From an uncultured Hungatella sp. (GTDB taxonomy: Bacteria > Bacillota > Clostridia > Lachnospirales > Lachnospiraceae), in the NCBI GenBank assembly GCA_947089145.1, contig CAMUJH010000026.1, positions 1 through 58,786 of the forward strand: 58,786 nt of DNA, given 5' to 3'. The notes under the pieces are model-generated. The model worked only from the letters and a program-made list of their open reading frames with translations, had not been told where the DNA came from and did no database searches. Position numbers and translations under genes: made by a program. Shown here piece after piece: positions 19,087 to 27,325 of the stretch. Numbering within the stretch: the first letter of the stretch is position 1; each line of letters opens with the position of its first letter.

Positions 19087-20052
19087 TTGAAGACATTGAC
19101 AATTGGCAGCGTAACCCTCGAGAATCCGTTTATCCTGGCTCCCATGGCAGGGGTGACAGACAGGCCGTTTCGGATCTTGTGCAAGGAGCAGGGGTGCGGC
19201 CTGATGTACACAGAGATGGTCAGCGCCAAGGCGATTTTATATAAGAACAGAAATACCAGGCCGCTTATGGAGGTGGGACAGGAGGAGGGGCCGGTGGCAC
19301 TGCAGCTCTTTGGTTCCGATCCGGAGATCTTAAGCCGGATTGCCTCTCAGGTGGAGGAAGGGCCTTATGCCTGGATCGATGTGAATATGGGATGCCCAGT
19401 CCCTAAGGTGGTGAACAATGGAGAAGGCTCTGCGCTGATGAAGAACCCCCGGCTGGTGGAGAAGATTCTTACCGCTATGGTGAGAAGGGTAAAGAAGCCG
19501 GTGACCATTAAAATACGGAAAGGGTTTGACGATTTCCAGGTCAATGCAGTGGAGATTGCAAAGATTGCAGAAGCATGCGGCGCAGCGGCCGTGGCAGTCC
19601 ATGGACGTACCAGAGAGCAGTTTTATTCGGGAAAGGCTGACTGGGACATTATCCGGCAGGTGAAGGAAGCAGTGAAGATACCGGTTGTGGGAAACGGAGA
19701 TATTTTTACTGCCGGGGACGGAGTCAGGATGATGGAGGAGACAGGCTGCGACGGCGTCATGGTGGCCAGAGGGGCAAAGGGAAACCCTTGGATTTTTGCC
19801 GGCCTGCTTCGCTGCCTGGAGACAGGAAAGGAGGCAGTTCCGCCTTCAGCCGATGAGATAAAAAAGGAGATTCTGCGGCATATGAGGCTTCAGGTGGAAT
19901 ATCAGGGAGAATATCTGGGAATCCGGGAGATGCGGAAACATGTGGCCTGGTATACAGCAGGCATGGCCCATTGTGCAGCCCTGAGAAACAGGATTAACCA
20001 GGCAGAGAGCTATGAAGAATTAAGGCGGCTGATTGAGGAGAGAGTAAGATGA
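19087..20052 (+). CDS. dusB: tRNA-dihydrouridine synthase (DusB family)
   Basis: An FMN enzyme that reduces uridine in the tRNA D-loop. It has 321 residues and starts with TTG at 19087, supported by AAGGAG 6 bases upstream. Motifs are LAPMAGVTDRPFR for FMN and DVNMGCPVPKVV with the catalytic cysteine, then TIKIRKGFDD, VHGRTREQFYSG and VGNGDIFTAGD. The C-terminal helical tRNA-binding region (MRKHVAWYTAGM) is present. Confidence 0.94.
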   Translation: MKTLTIGSVTLENPFILAPMAGVTDRPFRILCKEQGCGLMYTEMVSAKAILYKNRNTRPLMEVGQEEGPVALQLFGSDPEILSRIASQVEEGPYAWIDVNMGCPVPKVVNNGEGSALMKNPRLVEKILTAMVRRVKKPVTIKIRKGFDDFQVNAVEIAKIAEACGAAAVAVHGRTREQFYSGKADWDIIRQVKEAVKIPVVGNGDIFTAGDGVRMMEETGCDGVMVARGAKGNPWIFAGLLRCLETGKEAVPPSADEIKKEILRHMRLQVEYQGEYLGIREMRKHVAWYTAGMAHCAALRNRINQAESYEELRRLIEERVR

Positions 20053-20058
20053 CGGGGA

Positions 20059-20913
20059 TTACTGCACATAAGGATTATCCCGGCCAAGCTTTCTTAACTG
20101 CCTGGGAGTACACTGAAAGATCTCTTTAAACTGCCTGTAGAACATCTTGCTGTTAAAGATCCCGTTGCGCTCCATGATCTCCTGTATGCTGCCGTCTTTG
20201 TACAAAAGATCCTGATAAATGTGGTTCAGCCGTACATGGCTGACATACTGAAGAAAGGACATCCCTGTATTCTTTTTGAAGAAGCGGCAGAAATACTCCT
20301 TGTTCAGACCCAGTTCATCTGCGGCTGCCTGCAGTTCAATGGGTTCTCTATAATGCTGCTCCACATACTGAAAAAGCTGTTCAATGCGGTTTAACTGGCT
20401 GTTTCCCCCGATTACTGCGGTGTCTGATGCCGGGGTGGCAAAGTCATCCACCAACACAGCCATAATCGACAGGATCAGGGCGCTGCTGGCAAAGGGATAG
20501 CTTGCCTTCTGTACAAAATAAAGCTGGGTCAGATCCTTCAGATATTCACATAACCGATTGTAACTGTCCTGCTGCCTTGACTTAAGCCTTTTGGGACAGC
20601 AGGTAATTTGCAGCAATTCGATGTCAGGCATATACCGGCGGAGAGAGGCCTTGGAAATGTGGATACAGATCCCCATGGTTTGGGGAAGCTTATAAACCAC
20701 CTCATGGATGATAGAAGAGTCCACTACGATCACATCCAAAGGCTTTATACAATAACTCTCTCCTTCCATGGTCAGTATAGCGCTTCCATTTAAAATATAG
20801 AGAATTTCCATCTCGCGGTGCCAGTGAAGCGGCGAATTACAGCTCATGGTTACAAAGTCAATCTGAAATCCCATCTCAGTGGGAACATTGGTTTCTTTAA
20901 AAATCGTTTCCAT
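20059..20913 (-). CDS. AraC-family regulator with cupin sensor domain
   Basis: A 284-residue regulator. An N-terminal AraC-type cupin (WHREMEILYILNGSAIL, residues about 24-110) should bind a small ligand, and a C-terminal pair of helix-turn-helix motifs lies in ELQAAADELGLNKEYFCRFF and QEIMERNGIFNSKMFYRQF. It converges on dusB with a gap of only 6 bases. The ATG at 20913 has no Shine-Dalgarno sequence, and a good promoter places the transcription start on or next to it, so the mRNA may be leaderless. The regulon is unknown; the only divergent neighbour is a 39-residue membrane protein. Confidence 0.9.
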   Translation of the reverse strand: METIFKETNVPTEMGFQIDFVTMSCNSPLHWHREMEILYILNGSAILTMEGESYCIKPLDVIVVDSSIIHEVVYKLPQTMGICIHISKASLRRYMPDIELLQITCCPKRLKSRQQDSYNRLCEYLKDLTQLYFVQKASYPFASSALILSIMAVLVDDFATPASDTAVIGGNSQLNRIEQLFQYVEQHYREPIELQAAADELGLNKEYFCRFFKKNTGMSFLQYVSHVRLNHIYQDLLYKDGSIQEIMERNGIFNSKMFYRQFKEIFQCTPRQLRKLGRDNPYVQ

Positions 20914-20920
20914 GACGGCT

Positions 20921-20948
20921 ATTATACTATGTTTTTGATGATTTTCAA
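20921..20948 (-). promoter_or_regulatory. Promoter of AraC-family gene (leaderless arrangement)
   Basis: Read on the minus strand: TTGAAA (20948-20943), 16-bp spacer, TATAAT (20926-20921). The distance from the -10 box to ATG 20913 is 7 bases, so the start of transcription coincides with the start codon. Confidence 0.65.
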
Positions 20949-20954
20949 GAGCAA

Positions 20955-20968
20955 AGTCAATATTGACT
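20955..20968. promoter_or_regulatory. Perfect 14-bp palindrome in divergent region
   Basis: AGTCAATATTGACT is its own reverse complement and lies just upstream of the araC-type -35 box. It is a candidate operator for a dimeric regulator. Confidence 0.4.
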
Positions 20969-21075
20969 ATAATTTGGATAAAATTGCACCTTATATCTCT
21001 CCTCTTTTTCCTGTATTATGGGAGCCATCAGTTGAAAGGCTGATGAAAGCAGAGGTCAATAAGGAGGAGATAATT

Positions 21076-21195
21076 ATGGTTAAAAATATCAATAGATTGT
21101 GGAATGAGCAGATCAAAATAATTGGGGCAGGTGCGTTTGCTGCAGCCATGGCTCTGCTGATGGTAACCGTACGGTATGCGTGGTACTTTTTATAA
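21076..21195 (+). CDS. Small membrane protein (39 residues)
   Basis: A short ORF with an excellent ribosome-binding site (AAGGAGGAG at 21061-21069) and its own strong terminator 27 bases after the stop, which argues that it is expressed. It has a basic/polar N-terminus (MVKNINRLWNEQIK) and one hydrophobic segment (IIGAGAFAAAMALLMVTVRY), giving a single-pass protein with its N-terminus probably inside. No family is recognised. It is divergent from the AraC-type regulator. Confidence 0.65.
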   Translation: MVKNINRLWNEQIKIIGAGAFAAAMALLMVTVRYAWYFL

Positions 21196-21221
21196 GCAGT
21201 GAGAAAAAGGCAAAAAAGGAG

Positions 21222-21263
21222 GGAGAACAGCAGGAAGGATAGGTGCCTGCTGTTCTCCTTTTT
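21222..21263 (+). terminator. Strong intrinsic terminator after small membrane protein gene
   Basis: GGAGAACAGCAGG (21222-21234) and CCTGCTGTTCTCC (21246-21258) form a perfect 13-bp stem followed by TTTTT. An A-tract before it would also serve the opposite strand. Confidence 0.9.
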
Positions 21264-21339
21264 GCTGGGGACCGTGGACAGGCGCAGAGCCGGACATGTG
21301 ATGAAGCCAAAAACGTTTGCGATCTTTCTGGCTGGATTT

Positions 21340-21395
21340 TGATAGTTTACGACTGTTTTTTGATAGTTATGGCAAGATGGCTGTATTATGATAGT
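21340..21395 (+). promoter_or_regulatory. Promoter of PHP phosphatase gene with three TGATAGT repeats
   Basis: TTGATA (21360-21365), 18-bp spacer, TATTAT (21384-21389). Direct copies of TGATAGT start at 21340, 21361 and 21389, that is upstream of, within and just after the promoter. The first two are 21 bp apart, two helical turns. Confidence 0.5.
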
Positions 21396-21439
21396 GGCAT
21401 AGAAAAGCAGAGCGTGATTGGCTCAGGGAGGAAAGGAAA

Positions 21440-22270
21440 ATGTTTGCGGATTACCATGTACATACAGAGTTTAGTGATGATTCGGTTTATCCTATGGAGG
21501 ACGTGGTGAAGGATGCCATTTGCATGGGGATGGATGAAATCTGCTTTACAGACCATGTGGATTACGGCGTGAAAGTGGACTGGGACTGTGGAAAGGAGAT
21601 TGTCTACCGTCAGGGAGAGCCTATGGCCAATGTGGATTATCCAAGGTATGCGGCGGAGATTAACAGGCTGCGGGACGCCTACGGCCATAGGATCACAATC
21701 CGCATGGGAATGGAGTTTGGGGCGCAGATGCACACCATACCGCAGTTTAAGTCCCTTTATGAGAGATATCCCTTTGACTTTATAATCTTGTCGGTTCACC
21801 AGGTGGAGGACAAAGAATTTTGGAACGGGGATTTTCAGGCAGGGAGAAGCCAGAAGGAGTACAACGAGCGGTACTATGAGGAGATGCTGGATCTGGTCAG
21901 CAATTTTCATGACTACAGCGTGCTGGGGCATATGGACTTGATTGTAAGGTATGATGACGCCGGGGTTTACCCTTTTGAGAAGATCAGGCCCTTTGTGGAG
22001 GAGATTTTAAGGAAGGTCATAAAGGATCAAAAGGGGATTGAGGTTAACACCTCTTACCATAGGTATGGGCTGAAGGATTCGACGCCCTCCAGGGATATTC
22101 TTAGGCTATACCGGGAGCTGGGAGGAAGGATTGTGACCATTGGCAGCGACAGCCATAAAAAAGAGCACCTGGGAGCTTATGTCCAGGAGGCCAAGGAGCT
22201 TTTAAAGTCCCTGGGCTTTCAGGAATTCTGTACGTTTGAGGGGATGAAGCCGGTGTTCCACAGGCTTTAA
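21440..22270 (+). CDS. PHP-domain histidinol-phosphatase (HisJ/HisK family)
   Basis: A 276-residue PHP metallophosphatase. Metal-binding motifs are DYHVHTEFSDDS (H6, H8), CFTDHVDYG, GMEFG, ILSVHQVE, GHMDLI, EVNTSYHRYG and TIGSDSHKKEHLG, matching the HisK-type histidinol-phosphate phosphatase of Gram-positives. GGGAGG is about 9 bases upstream. No other histidine-biosynthesis gene is nearby, so it may act on another phosphate ester. Confidence 0.85.
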   Translation: MFADYHVHTEFSDDSVYPMEDVVKDAICMGMDEICFTDHVDYGVKVDWDCGKEIVYRQGEPMANVDYPRYAAEINRLRDAYGHRITIRMGMEFGAQMHTIPQFKSLYERYPFDFIILSVHQVEDKEFWNGDFQAGRSQKEYNERYYEEMLDLVSNFHDYSVLGHMDLIVRYDDAGVYPFEKIRPFVEEILRKVIKDQKGIEVNTSYHRYGLKDSTPSRDILRLYRELGGRIVTIGSDSHKKEHLGAYVQEAKELLKSLGFQEFCTFEGMKPVFHRL

Positions 22271-22318
22271 AGCGATAAATAAGGGCACAGCATACAATGA
22301 GGGGAGAGAACATAAAAA

Positions 22319-22702
22319 ATGAGGATTGAGCATGTCGCCGCATATTTTATGGATTTGGAAAGGGCAAAGGATTTTTTTGCCACGTATTTTGGCGGGATTT
22401 CCAATGAACTTTATCATAATAAAAAGACTGGGTTTCGCTCATATTTTCTCACTTTTGAGGACGGAGCAAGACTGGAGATTATGAGCAGGGAAGATTTAAA
22501 GGAAAGAGAGAAAACGTCTGTGCAGCCGGGGTTTATCCATATGGCCTTTTCAGTGGGAAGCCGGGAGAATGTGGATAAGCTGACCATGCGGCTTAAAGAA
22601 GACGGGTATCAGGTGGTCAGCGGGCCAAGAACTACGGGAGATGGATACTATGAAAGCTGCGTGCTGGATTTTGAGGGGAATCAGATTGAGATAACCGTGT
22701 AG
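22319..22702 (+). CDS. VOC-family protein (glyoxalase/bleomycin-resistance fold)
   Basis: A 127-residue single-module VOC protein with two beta-alpha-beta-beta-beta units: RIEHVAAYFMDLERAKDFFATYFGG at the start and GFIHMAFSVGSRENVDKL in the second half, ending in DFEGNQIEITV. Potential metal ligands are H5, E52 region, H74 and E124. Typical activities are lactoylglutathione lyase-like isomerisation or small-molecule binding; the substrate is unknown. GAGGGGAGAG precedes ATG 22319. It follows the PHP gene by 48 bases and is probably in the same transcript. Confidence 0.85.
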   Translation: MRIEHVAAYFMDLERAKDFFATYFGGISNELYHNKKTGFRSYFLTFEDGARLEIMSREDLKEREKTSVQPGFIHMAFSVGSRENVDKLTMRLKEDGYQVVSGPRTTGDGYYESCVLDFEGNQIEITV

Positions 22703-22741
22703 AGGAAATAGGAAACGGCAATCGGATTGTGGAAGGGCTGT

Positions 22742-22762
22742 CTGCCAAAGGCAGCTCTTTTT
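22742..22762 (+). terminator. Terminator after VOC gene
   Basis: A short CTGCC-AAA-GGCAG hairpin (22742-22754), then CTC and a run of six T, 40 bases after the stop. Confidence 0.55.
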
Positions 22763-22877
22763 TGTATGCAGGGCTTTTTATGTCAGCAGACGATAGGATA
22801 GACGAAATTGATTTGCTGTGGTAGAATTGATAAAAGAGGAAGAGATAACAGCAGGATGATGGCTGAGGGAGGATAGA

Positions 22878-23651
22878 ATGAAACGCAAATATTTCTTTTT
22901 TGACATTGACGGAACCCTGGCGGCAGGGGAGATGAGGAACCAGTATATTCCGGAATCCACAAAGAGAGCGCTTGAGGAGCTTCGGGCAGCCGGACACTTT
23001 GTGGCCATCGCTACAGGGCGAAGCTATGCCATGGCATTGGACTATATGAAGGCGATGGGGTTTTCCAATATGGTCAGTGACGGGGGAAACGGGATTACCA
23101 TTGACAACAAACTGATAGGCATTAAGCCCATGGATTATGAGAAATGCCTGGCATTAATAGAAGAATGCCAGCAAAAGGGATTTATCTGGGCGTTTTCGCC
23201 GGATGATTCTAAAAGGAGGCTGGCGCCGGATAATCGGTTTAATGATTTTACCAAGGACGCATATATGGAGACGGAAGTGGTTCCAGGGCTGAATCCCCGG
23301 GATTACAAGGAGATTTACAAGGTTTATATTGCCTGTTTTTCCCCGGAGGAGGAAAGGCTTACAGCATTAAAGGATCTGCCGTGGTGCCGGTTTTTTAAGG
23401 AATTCCTGTTTGTAGAGCCGGCAGATAAATCTGCGGGGATTAAGGCCATGGTGGATTATCTTGGAGGCGATTACAGGGACGTGGTGGTGTTCGGGGATGA
23501 GAAAAATGATATTTCCATGTTCAGGAAAGAGTGGACAAGCATTGCCATGGGAAATGCCATAGAGGAATTGAAAAACCTGGCAGATTATGTGACAGATGAT
23601 TGTGACAAAGATGGGATTTACAATGCATGTAAGCATTTTGGATGGATCTGA
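22878..23651 (+). CDS. Cof-type HAD-IIB phosphatase
   Basis: A 257-residue HAD hydrolase of subfamily IIB. The motifs are FFDIDGTL (D10, D12), IATGRSY, the C2 cap in the middle (about residues 85-185) and the C-terminal motif VVFGDEKNDISMF. Such enzymes dephosphorylate sugar phosphates or flavin and pyridoxal phosphates; which one is not evident. GGGAGG lies 5 bases before the start. The GH25 gene starts 18 bases downstream, so they are likely co-transcribed. Confidence 0.88.
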   Translation: MKRKYFFFDIDGTLAAGEMRNQYIPESTKRALEELRAAGHFVAIATGRSYAMALDYMKAMGFSNMVSDGGNGITIDNKLIGIKPMDYEKCLALIEECQQKGFIWAFSPDDSKRRLAPDNRFNDFTKDAYMETEVVPGLNPRDYKEIYKVYIACFSPEEERLTALKDLPWCRFFKEFLFVEPADKSAGIKAMVDYLGGDYRDVVVFGDEKNDISMFRKEWTSIAMGNAIEELKNLADYVTDDCDKDGIYNACKHFGWI

Positions 23652-23669
23652 GAGAGACAGGGTGACGGA

Positions 23670-24641
23670 TTGAGGGATGGAAGACGGATTCTTTGGAGAA
23701 TCGGCAGCTTTAGCGCTTTGGCGATTGTCTTAGCCCTGGGGACTGCGTTTAGCATATACAGAGGACTTGTGCATGTAAACGGGCTGGCGGCGGGAAAGTA
23801 TCCGGTTAAGGGGATTGACGTGTCCCACTATCAAGGGGACATAGACTGGCAGGCAGTGGCAGGCCAGGAGATTGATTTTGCCTATATCAAGGCTACGGAG
23901 GGCAGTTCCCATGTGGATGAGAGGTTCGCTGAGAATATAGCAGGGGCAAGGGAGGCAGGGATGTCTGCAGGGGCGTACCATTTTTTTAGTTTTGACAGCC
24001 TGGGGGCGTTCCAGGCAGAAAACTTTTTAAAGACAATCAGGGACTTTCAGGGAGCTATGGTTCCGGCGGTGGATGTGGAGTTTTATGGGGACAAGAAGGA
24101 GAATCCGCCGGATGCAGGGGCGGTGGAGATACAGCTTAAGGATTTTTTGGACAGGGTGGAGGCGGCCTGCGGGAGAAAGCCGGTGATCTACTCCACCTGG
24201 GAGGCTTGGGAGATCTATATTAAGGGCAGGTTTGCGGAGTATCCGCTTTGGATTCGGGATATTTGGCGGGAGCCGGATTTTGTGGATGGGGAAGGCTGGA
24301 CGTTTTGGCAGTATACGAACCGAGGAAAGCTTCATGGGGTTTGGGGAGAGGAGGAGTTTGTGGATTTCAACGTGTTTTTTGGAACAAGGAAGCAGTGGGA
24401 GGAGTGGCTGGATGGCCAGGTTATGGAAGACGCAAATGATCAGGCCAGTGAAGTACTGTCTAGAGCGTGTTTGAAAATTGCTTTCCGTCAGATGTGCGTC
24501 ACAGTTTGCGGGAGATTTGGCCCGAATGAGGGAGGCGTAGTGGGCTACGTTGACCGAATGAGGGCCAGATCTCCCGCAAAGTGGGGCGTGCAGATGGCGG
24601 GAATGAATTTTCAAACACGCTCTAGGAGTAATATTTGGTAA
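23670..24641 (+). CDS. GH25 lysozyme, membrane-anchored, C-terminus extended by repeat element
   Basis: A muramidase of family GH25 (Lyc/cellosyl type) that cleaves MurNAc-GlcNAc bonds. The 323 residues comprise an N-terminal membrane anchor (about 7-30) and the catalytic barrel from GIDVSHYQGDIDW through IKATEG, GAYHFFSF, the catalytic PAVDVEF, YPLWIRDIW and WQYTNRGKLHGV. The barrel ends near residue 250. Residues from about 264 on are encoded by the palindromic element at 24460-24625, which keeps the frame (a net gain of 54 codons if a 4-bp target duplication is assumed) and leaves the original stop. Start is TTG at 23670 with a modest GGGTGA site. Catalysis should be unaffected. Confidence 0.85.
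   Translation: MRDGRRILWRIGSFSALAIVLALGTAFSIYRGLVHVNGLAAGKYPVKGIDVSHYQGDIDWQAVAGQEIDFAYIKATEGSSHVDERFAENIAGAREAGMSAGAYHFFSFDSLGAFQAENFLKTIRDFQGAMVPAVDVEFYGDKKENPPDAGAVEIQLKDFLDRVEAACGRKPVIYSTWEAWEIYIKGRFAEYPLWIRDIWREPDFVDGEGWTFWQYTNRGKLHGVWGEEEFVDFNVFFGTRKQWEEWLDGQVMEDANDQASEVLSRACLKIAFRQMCVTVCGRFGPNEGGVVGYVDRMRARSPAKWGVQMAGMNFQTRSRSNIW
24460..24625. mobile_element. 166-bp palindromic MITE-like element inside GH25 gene
   Basis: Perfect 20-bp terminal inverted repeats (CTAGAGCGTGTTTGAAAATT at the left end and its reverse complement at the right) enclose further pairing: TTTGCGGGAGATTTGGCCC on the left against a matching segment with one mismatch on the right, and a GTAG/CTAC tip. The whole can fold as one long hairpin. 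The outer CTAG at each end could be a target duplication. No transposase ORF is inside, so it would be non-autonomous. Confidence 0.75.
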
Positions 24642-24970
24642 AGGGGATGATGGCCGGCTGAATCAGGGGAGGGCTGCCGGGCAAGATTATATATTCGGCT
24701 GTAGTGTTCTTAATTTTGTGCCTTTGGTCATTATTCCTATATAATTATCTTATAGGATTTTAAAATTGTAAAAAATTAGCAAAAAATGTATTAAATACCA
24801 AAAAATTTTCAAATGACTCCACAACAAAAGCCCCTCTACTTTTCACAGTAGTAAGGGCTTTCATTCCTTGAAAATCTATGGAATTGAGATAAATTTGAGA
24901 TAAAACCGCCGTCCTGGCAACAGTCCAACAACAAATTTTCCTTTATTTTCGGGCTTTTCCGGCTCTGAAA
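24642..24970. other. AT-rich gap between GH25 gene and lysS
   Basis: No gene is seen. It contains an A/T-rich stretch (about 24700-24815), the lysS terminator at 24827-24861 and a tandem TTGAGATAAA repeat (24884-24893 and 24895-24904). The last codes for an integrase-tail-like IYGIEINLR before a stop on the plus strand, which may be an attachment-site scar. This is speculative. Confidence 0.4.
24827..24861 (-). terminator. lysS terminator
   Basis: AAAGCCC (24827-24833) and GGGCTTT (24855-24861) with an inner CTACT/AGTAG pairing. On the minus strand the hairpin is followed by TTTTG. It is 110 bases past the lysS stop and may also stop plus-strand transcripts. Confidence 0.7.
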
Positions 24971-26464
24971 TCAGGAAAGACTTTTCATCGTGGGGAACAG
25001 CAGCACATCCCGGATGGCGGGAGAGTTGGTAAACAGCATTACAAGCCTGTCAATACCGTAGCCGATGCCTCCTGTAGGAGGCATGCCGATCTCCAGGGCA
25101 TTTAAGAAATCCTCGTCCGTAGTGTTAGCCTCCTCGTCACCGGCAGCCAGTGCGGCCTCCTGGGCCTTAAAGCGCTCTCTCTGGTCGAGGGGATCATTCA
25201 GCTCTGAATATGCATTGCACATTTCCCGGGCATAGATATACAATTCAAACCGCTCTACCAGGTCCGGCTTATCCGGCTTTCTCTTGGTCAGAGGAGACAC
25301 CTCTACCGGGTGATCCATAATAAAGGTGGGCTGGATCAGATGTTCTTCTACAAATTCTTCGAAGAACAGATTGATAATGTCTCCCCGGACGTGGCGGGCC
25401 TCGTAATGAACCCCCTTTTCGTCAGCCAGCTTTTTAGCTTCTTCAGTAGTTTTAATCTCCTCAAAATCAATGCCGGCATACTTTTTGATGGCCTCAATCA
25501 TGGTCAGCCGTTCAAAGGGCCTGCCAAGGTCGATCTCCACCTCTGCATAGGGGATCTTTGTGGTGCCGCAGACCTCCTGGGCGATATGCCGGAACATATT
25601 CTCCGTCAGATCCATCATGCCATAATAATCAGTGTAGGCCTGGTAAAGCTCCATCAGAGTAAACTCCGGATTGTGCCTGGTATCAAGGCCTTCGTTTCTG
25701 AACACCCGGCCAATCTCATAGACTCTTTCCATGCCGCCGACAATCAGCCTTTTTAAGTATAATTCCAGAGAAATCCTCAGTTTTACGTCTTCGTCCAGAG
25801 CGTTGTAGTGAGTCTCAAAGGGCCTTGCCGCAGCGCCGCCTGCATTGCTGACCAGCATGGGGGTTTCTACTTCCAGAAATCCCAGGTTATCCAGATACCG
25901 CCTTATGCAGCTAATGATTTTGGAACGCATGACAAACGTTTTCTTTACATCCTCATTCATAATCAGATCCGTATAGCGCTGCCGGTACCGCATATCCGTA
26001 TTGGTCAGACCATGGTATTTTTCAGGCAGGACCTGAAGGCTTTTGGAAAGCAGGGTTACAGAAGTGGCATGGATGGAAATCTCACCGGTCTTTGTAGTAA
26101 ATACAGTGCCGGTCAGGCCGATGATATCGCCGATATCCAGTTTGCGGAATTCCTTATAGGAATCTTCGCCGATGCTGTCCCTGGCCACATAGGATTGAAT
26201 ATTGCCTTTTAAGTCCTGGATGTTGCAGAAAGAAGCCTTGCCCATAACCCGTTTGGACATCATACGACCGGCTACGGATACTTCTTTTCCCTCCCACTGG
26301 ACATAGTCCTCCTTCACATCGGCACTGTGAGCGGTAACGTCATATTTCGTAATCTGAAAAGGATCTTTGCCTGATTCCTGAAGCTGTGACAGCTTCTCAC
26401 GGCGCACCTTAAGTAACTGACTTATGTCTTCCTGGGTCTGTATCTGGTTTTGCTGCTGTGCCAC
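24971..26464 (-). CDS. lysS: Lysyl-tRNA synthetase, class II
   Basis: Charges tRNA-Lys. It has 497 residues: an N-terminal OB anticodon-binding domain ([21 protein letters not shown] about residues 64-84) followed by the class II catalytic core with motif 2 ([20 protein letters not shown]) and motif 3 ([14 protein letters not shown]) near the end. Translation starts at GTG 26464 with GGAGGAGACAA upstream. It is cotranscribed with greA from a consensus promoter, a conserved Firmicute pairing. No T-box leader is seen. Confidence 0.97.
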   Translation of the reverse strand: MAQQQNQIQTQEDISQLLKVRREKLSQLQESGKDPFQITKYDVTAHSADVKEDYVQWEGKEVSVAGRMMSKRVMGKASFCNIQDLKGNIQSYVARDSIGEDSYKEFRKLDIGDIIGLTGTVFTTKTGEISIHATSVTLLSKSLQVLPEKYHGLTNTDMRYRQRYTDLIMNEDVKKTFVMRSKIISCIRRYLDNLGFLEVETPMLVSNAGGAAARPFETHYNALDEDVKLRISLELYLKRLIVGGMERVYEIGRVFRNEGLDTRHNPEFTLMELYQAYTDYYGMMDLTENMFRHIAQEVCGTTKIPYAEVEIDLGRPFERLTMIEAIKKYAGIDFEEIKTTEEAKKLADEKGVHYEARHVRGDIINLFFEEFVEEHLIQPTFIMDHPVEVSPLTKRKPDKPDLVERFELYIYAREMCNAYSELNDPLDQRERFKAQEAALAAGDEEANTTDEDFLNALEIGMPPTGGIGYGIDRLVMLFTNSPAIRDVLLFPTMKSLS

Positions 26465-26530
26465 TTGTCTCCTCCTTTATGTTTGAATGTACTCTCGGAA
26501 CCTCTCCTGCACCTGCCTTTGCGGCTGATT

Positions 26531-26580
26531 TGGGCAACTGGAAGGCCGGATGCCGCAGACTGGAATTTTCCAATTGCCCA
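26531..26580 (-). repeat. Hairpin in greA-lysS intergenic region
   Basis: TGGGCAACTGGAA (26531-26543) and TTCCAATTGCCCA (26568-26580) pair over 13 positions with one wobble or mismatch around a 24-base loop. No U-run follows in the direction of transcription, so it more likely marks processing or differential stability than termination. Confidence 0.5.
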
Positions 26581-26586
26581 TGGTTT

Positions 26587-27069
26587 TTAAGATACCCTCT
26601 GGATCTCTAATACTTTATACTGGATGACGCCGACCTGAGTTTCCACATCAACCACGTCGCCCACCCTTTTACCCAGGAGGGCCTGGCCTACAGGGGACTC
26701 GTTGGAAATCTTGTTCTGAAGGCTGTTGGCCTCCGTAGAACCCACAATCCGGAATTCCATCTCCTCGTCCTCTTCCAGCTCATATACTTTAACCTTGCAG
26801 CCGATGTTGATGGTATCAAGGTCGATTTCTTCTTCAACAACAACCTCCGCATTCTTTAAAAGCTTTTCCAATTCCTCAATACGAAGCTCTATATCCCTCT
26901 GCTCATCCTTGGCAGCATCGTATTCCGCATTCTCGGACAGATCCCCCTGCTCTCTGGCTTCTTTAATCTTCTGTGCAACTTCTTTTCTCTTGACTACCTT
27001 CAGATTGTGAAGTTCGTCCTCATATTGTTTCAATCCTGCGTACGTAAGAATGTTTTTCTTCTCTGCCAT
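26587..27069 (-). CDS. greA: Transcription elongation factor GreA
   Basis: GreA rescues backtracked RNA polymerase by stimulating transcript cleavage. It has 160 residues. The N-terminal antiparallel coiled coil has the acidic tip [16 protein letters not shown], and the C-terminal FKBP-like domain ends with [14 protein letters not shown] and an IQYKVLEI strand. Start ATG 27069 is preferred over GTG 27078, which would leave only 2 bases after GGGAGG. First gene of the greA-lysS operon. Confidence 0.96.
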   Translation of the reverse strand: MAEKKNILTYAGLKQYEDELHNLKVVKRKEVAQKIKEAREQGDLSENAEYDAAKDEQRDIELRIEELEKLLKNAEVVVEEEIDLDTINIGCKVKVYELEEDEEMEFRIVGSTEANSLQNKISNESPVGQALLGKRVGDVVDVETQVGVIQYKVLEIQRVS

Positions 27070-27171
27070 AATCAGCACAACCTCCCGTTATTTCCATATT
27101 CTACTGCGGGCCTTAAAACCGGCTGGGACGGCCCTGCGGCCCGCTGCTGAAGCGGTTTTCGCATTCAAAGT

Positions 27172-27200
27172 ATTATATCCCAAACCATACGCATTGTCAA
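27172..27200 (-). promoter_or_regulatory. Full-consensus promoter of greA-lysS
   Basis: On the minus strand TTGACA (27200-27195), 17-bp spacer, TATAAT (27177-27172). Both hexamers match consensus exactly. A leader of about 95 bases with an AAAACCG/CGGTTTT stem precedes greA. Confidence 0.85.
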
Positions 27201-27325
27201 GAACCGTGAAACTACGTTTTCCGGCATTTTTCTGGAGTTTGGGCGTATTTTTGTATCGTTTTTATAGCAAATGTCAAAGATTTATGGTAGAATAAAAAAT
27301 ATAAAGGGGAGAAAGGAAAATACAG

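Noticed and set aside
25310-25756. Long plus-strand ORF inside lysS
   Set aside because: Shadow of the lysS reading frame; no start signal and no domain character.
26465-26586. Possible T-box leader for lysS
   Set aside because: No T-box sequence or specifier-loop arrangement is visible; lysS lies in an operon behind greA.
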